DNA from: an uncultured Flavobacteriales bacterium
GTDB taxonomy: Bacteria > Bacteroidota > Bacteroidia > Flavobacteriales_G > Salibacteraceae
NCBI GenBank assembly: GCA_913057875.1
Contig: CAJXPI010000006.1
Span: 1 to 34,022 of the forward strand
Direction of reading: 5' to 3'
DNA length: 34,022 bases
Part shown: positions 31,466 through 34,022 of the stretch, one piece after another
Numbering within the stretch: the stretch's first letter is position 1
How the letters are laid out: the number at the start of each line of letters is the position of its first letter
The notes under the pieces: generated by a model
The model's input: only the letters and a program-made list of their open reading frames with translations
Told to the model about the DNA's origin: nothing
Databases searched by the model: none
Program-made: the position numbers and the translations under genes

Positions 31466-33976
31466 ATGCATAAAATCAAATCATTTATAGTCTTTGCAAT
31501 TCTGTTAGCAGGAGTGTATGGATTGGTGAGTTTTGTAGATGGTAGTTTGATAAGTAACTCCAGTACCAAACCCATAGAAAATCAAATTCAACCAAGAATT
31601 TGGAAGCCTAAAAAAGTAGAGGTAAAATATCATTTCGGAGAGAATAACTGTACGAGTTGCCACGATGGTTTAGAGCATATTCGGGCAGAAGAATCAGGGA
31701 TGATGCAAGAGATTTTGGAAATCTCAAATCAAGCTGGTCATTCTGGAAATGATTGTATTGTTTGTCATGGAGGAAATCCTAATACTACCGATATCAATAA
31801 AGTGCATAAGGGGACTCCGGAGTTCTTTGAAGAAAACCCTGGACCAAAAAACTTTTACCCAGAACCTGGAAGTCCGTGGATTAATGATAATACCTGTGGT
31901 ATTTGCCATAAGGAGCAAGTGATGACCCAATTTACTTCTTTGATGTTTACCGAGGCAGGTAAGATTCAGGGCACCCTATGGGGATTTGGAGGAATGAATG
32001 GCTACAATCATGATATTGGAAATTATGAGGTAGAGGAAGTAAATGTTCATGAACGTTTGGGGACTGATATATTTAGAGAATACATGGCCGAATTAGAAGT
32101 GGCAGAGCCTCAAGTGTATCCCAGCAAAATGAACTCGTTACCACCCGCACCCACGGCTGAAGAGGTGATGGAAAATCCGCAGTTGGCCGTTTACACGTAT
32201 TTACGTCAAGAATGCCAACGTTGCCATACGGGAAACAAAGGCCGTCAAAAACGTGGTGATTATCGAGGTATGGGATGTACTTCGTGTCATGTTCCCTATG
32301 GAAATGAGGGGATTTACGAAGGAGGAGATTCTACCATTCAAGGTAAAGGAAAATTATTAGTCCATTCTATTCAAGGTACCCGAGAAGCCAAAGTTACCGT
32401 GCATGAAAAGCATTATTCAGGCGTTCCTGTGGAAACTTGTACCACATGTCATGATAGAGGAAAGAGAATAGGGACTTCTTATCAAGGATTGATGGAAACG
32501 GCCTATTCATCACCGTTTATGGGTGACGGAGAAAGCCAGCCTAAGTTGCATTCCAAAAACTATTTACACTTAAAAGCAGACATTCATCTTAAAAAGGGAA
32601 TGCTTTGCCAGGATTGCCATACCAGTAATGACGTGCATAGTGATGGATCGCTTACAGGAGCTACTCTTGCTCCCGTAGAAATTGAGTGCCAAGATTGCCA
32701 CGGAACGCCTTCAAAAAATCCGTGGGAATTACCCATAGGATATGGCGATGAAATATCAGGTTTTGAAAATCGTAGAGAAACTCCAAGAGGGGTTACCCAG
32801 CAAATAGCCGAGTATTTAAAGCAAGGAACAGAGTATGACCCTAAGGATGGTTATTTGATATCAGCCCGTGGTAATCCGCTAACCAATGTGGTTAAGGATG
32901 GCGATAAAGTAATTGTGCACTCCGCTACTGGAAAAGATTTAGAACTTAAACCGCTAAAGTACTTGAATGATAATTCTGAACTGAGTATAGAAGCAGAGGT
33001 GGCTATGGTTACGGTAGAAAAGCATACTAATGAAATGGAGTGCTATTCATGTCACGCTACTTGGGCTCCACAATGTTACGGGTGTCATGTGAAGGTAGAC
33101 TATTCAAAGGATTGTAAAAAGAAACCCGATTGGGTGGCTATGGGGCAAGCCCACGATGCACAAGGATTAACAGCCGATGCTAGAGGAGAGCTGGAAGAGT
33201 ATTTAATTGATGGGGAGGTTTCTGAATCTAGAAGTTATTTGCGTTGGGAAAATCCACCCTTGGTACGGAACGGAGAGAATCGTATTTCACCCGCAATTCC
33301 TGGTTGTCAAACCACGGTTACGGTTATAGGTACGGATGGCAAACCTTTATTAGAAAACGAAATTTTTAAAATCCCTAATGTAGAAGGTGCGGATGAGGAA
33401 GGGCAGCTTGGAATTGATATTTCTCCGGTACAACCGCATACCATTCAAAAAGAATCTCGTGCTTGTGAGAGTTGTCATTCCAATCCACAGAGTATGGGAT
33501 ACGGAATTGAGGGAGGAACTATCTATGGAGATCCGTCTAAAGATTTTGATGTGGAAATTGGTTCTGGCGTAGGTACTCCCTTGGCTCAGAACACCCATGC
33601 CCAGGTAAATGCTATTCCTAATTTAACTATGGATTGGTCGCGCTTTGTGACGGAAGAAGGGGAGCAGTTACAAACCGTAGGACATCACTTTAAAAACTCC
33701 CGCCCATTAAATAACCAAGAAAGGCAGAACTTAGACCGAAGAGGTGTTTGTTTGTCATGTCATCAAAGTATTCCAAAAGGCAATTTGGCGGTTGATTTGT
33801 TGCATCATATCAAAGAGGTAAGTGACTCAGAAATGGATACAAAAGAGCATAGTAATTTACTTTCTAAAATTGTACAAACTGCCGCTTGGGCTCAAGTACT
33901 TCTAGGCATTTTTATTGGGTTCGCTGGCGGTTTCGTTATCCGTAGAATTTGGATGAAACGTACGGGTAGGTTATGA
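31466..33976 (+). CDS. Twelve-heme membrane-anchored cytochrome c
   Basis: 836 residues from the ATG at 31466 (MHKIKSFIVFAILLAGVYGL); the TTG-started extension in the track is rejected. Twelve CXXCH heme c sites lie between residues about 62 and 766: CTSCH, CIVCH, CGICH, CQRCH, CTSCH, CTTCH, CQDCH, CQDCH, CYSCH, CYGCH, CESCH and CLSCH. No CXXCK site, so it is not NrfA-type nitrite reductase. An N-terminal hydrophobic segment and a C-terminal membrane helix (about 806-828, VLLGIFIGFAGGFVIRR) with a basic tail would hold the heme part in the periplasm at both ends. A stretch of about 140 residues without heme (about 380-520) may be a separate domain. It should carry electrons between quinol-linked membrane partners and periplasmic acceptors; the substrate is unknown. 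The stop codon lies 2 bases before the adapter, so downstream partners are lost. Confidence 0.9.
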   Translation: MHKIKSFIVFAILLAGVYGLVSFVDGSLISNSSTKPIENQIQPRIWKPKKVEVKYHFGENNCTSCHDGLEHIRAEESGMMQEILEISNQAGHSGNDCIVCHGGNPNTTDINKVHKGTPEFFEENPGPKNFYPEPGSPWINDNTCGICHKEQVMTQFTSLMFTEAGKIQGTLWGFGGMNGYNHDIGNYEVEEVNVHERLGTDIFREYMAELEVAEPQVYPSKMNSLPPAPTAEEVMENPQLAVYTYLRQECQRCHTGNKGRQKRGDYRGMGCTSCHVPYGNEGIYEGGDSTIQGKGKLLVHSIQGTREAKVTVHEKHYSGVPVETCTTCHDRGKRIGTSYQGLMETAYSSPFMGDGESQPKLHSKNYLHLKADIHLKKGMLCQDCHTSNDVHSDGSLTGATLAPVEIECQDCHGTPSKNPWELPIGYGDEISGFENRRETPRGVTQQIAEYLKQGTEYDPKDGYLISARGNPLTNVVKDGDKVIVHSATGKDLELKPLKYLNDNSELSIEAEVAMVTVEKHTNEMECYSCHATWAPQCYGCHVKVDYSKDCKKKPDWVAMGQAHDAQGLTADARGELEEYLIDGEVSESRSYLRWENPPLVRNGENRISPAIPGCQTTVTVIGTDGKPLLENEIFKIPNVEGADEEGQLGIDISPVQPHTIQKESRACESCHSNPQSMGYGIEGGTIYGDPSKDFDVEIGSGVGTPLAQNTHAQVNAIPNLTMDWSRFVTEEGEQLQTVGHHFKNSRPLNNQERQNLDRRGVCLSCHQSIPKGNLAVDLLHHIKEVSDSEMDTKEHSNLLSKIVQTAAWAQVLLGIFIGFAGGFVIRRIWMKRTGRL

Positions 33977-33978
33977 AA

Positions 33979-34022
33979 CTGTCTCTTATACACATCTGAC
34001 GCTGCCGACGATCTACTCTGTG
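33979..34022. other. Nextera adapter with index read-through (artefact)
   Basis: CTGTCTCTTATACACATCT (33979-33997) is the mosaic end, followed by GACGCTGCCGACGA (33998-34011), the rest of the Nextera read-1-side adapter. The next eight bases TCTACTCT are an i5 index (reverse of AGAGTAGA, which I recall as S504), then GTG begins the P5 arm. None of this is genomic. Confidence 0.98.

Noticed and set aside
31466-33976. Cytochrome as ActA of alternative complex III or NrfA nitrite reductase.
   Set aside because: ActA has about five hemes in a much shorter protein, and NrfA needs a CXXCK heme site, absent here.

Overview
This is one assembled contig from a low-GC member of the Bacteroidota, most likely of the order Flavobacteriales. 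The evidence is a C-terminal type IX secretion (T9SS) sorting domain and SprB-type repeats on a giant secreted protein, a TonB-dependent receptor with a carboxypeptidase-like N-terminal domain, many Bacteroidota-style lipoproteins, and repeated TAnnTTTG promoter -7 boxes (established for Bacteroidota) upstream of genes. No rRNA, tRNA, CRISPR array, transposase or phage gene was seen. Both ends carry Illumina Nextera adapter sequence (1-17 and 33979-34022), so true genomic DNA is only about 18-33978.

Layout. 18-2913 (minus): a truncated family-9 glycosyltransferase, dapD (lysine/peptidoglycan precursor), an RsmI-like methyltransferase and a low-molecular-weight tyrosine phosphatase. 2914-3606 is a 693-base gap without genes. 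3607-10140 (plus): a 2177-residue modular T9SS-exported surface protein. 10282-14570: nhaA, a small membrane protein, a membrane-fused TlpA-like thioredoxin, and a udk-transaldolase pair. 14765-16728 (plus): three tandem paralogous lipoproteins, unknown function. 16725-19815: zinc-ribbon protein, TerB-like protein, YhhN-family membrane protein, and an rfbC plus lytic transglycosylase pair. 19954-21037: two YeeE/YedE sulfur-transport-type membrane proteins. 21240-21659: ndk.

21835-28272 is the most system-like part. A beta-propeller phytase lipoprotein (plus) converges on a minus-strand operon of a TonB-dependent receptor, a beta-helix lipoprotein and a predicted beta-propeller lipoprotein. 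In front of the receptor gene there are AAC-type hexamers spaced at exact multiples of 11 bases, like PhoB-family Pho boxes. A closely related pair of half-sites lies in front of the phytase gene. I read this as a phosphate-starvation-controlled locus for harvesting phytate or another phosphorylated organic compound. The enzyme call is strong; the regulation and the roles of the two accessory lipoproteins are inference.

28461-33976 (plus): a SulP anion transporter with STAS domain, a MarC-family membrane protein, a small basic-tailed conserved protein and a doubly anchored twelve-heme cytochrome c whose genetic partners are probably beyond the contig end.

A practical point: several ORF-track starts are TTG or GTG codons located within or just beside promoter elements. 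I moved those starts to the first internal ATG (udk, first lipoprotein, rfbC, ndk, TonB receptor, small basic protein, cytochrome).
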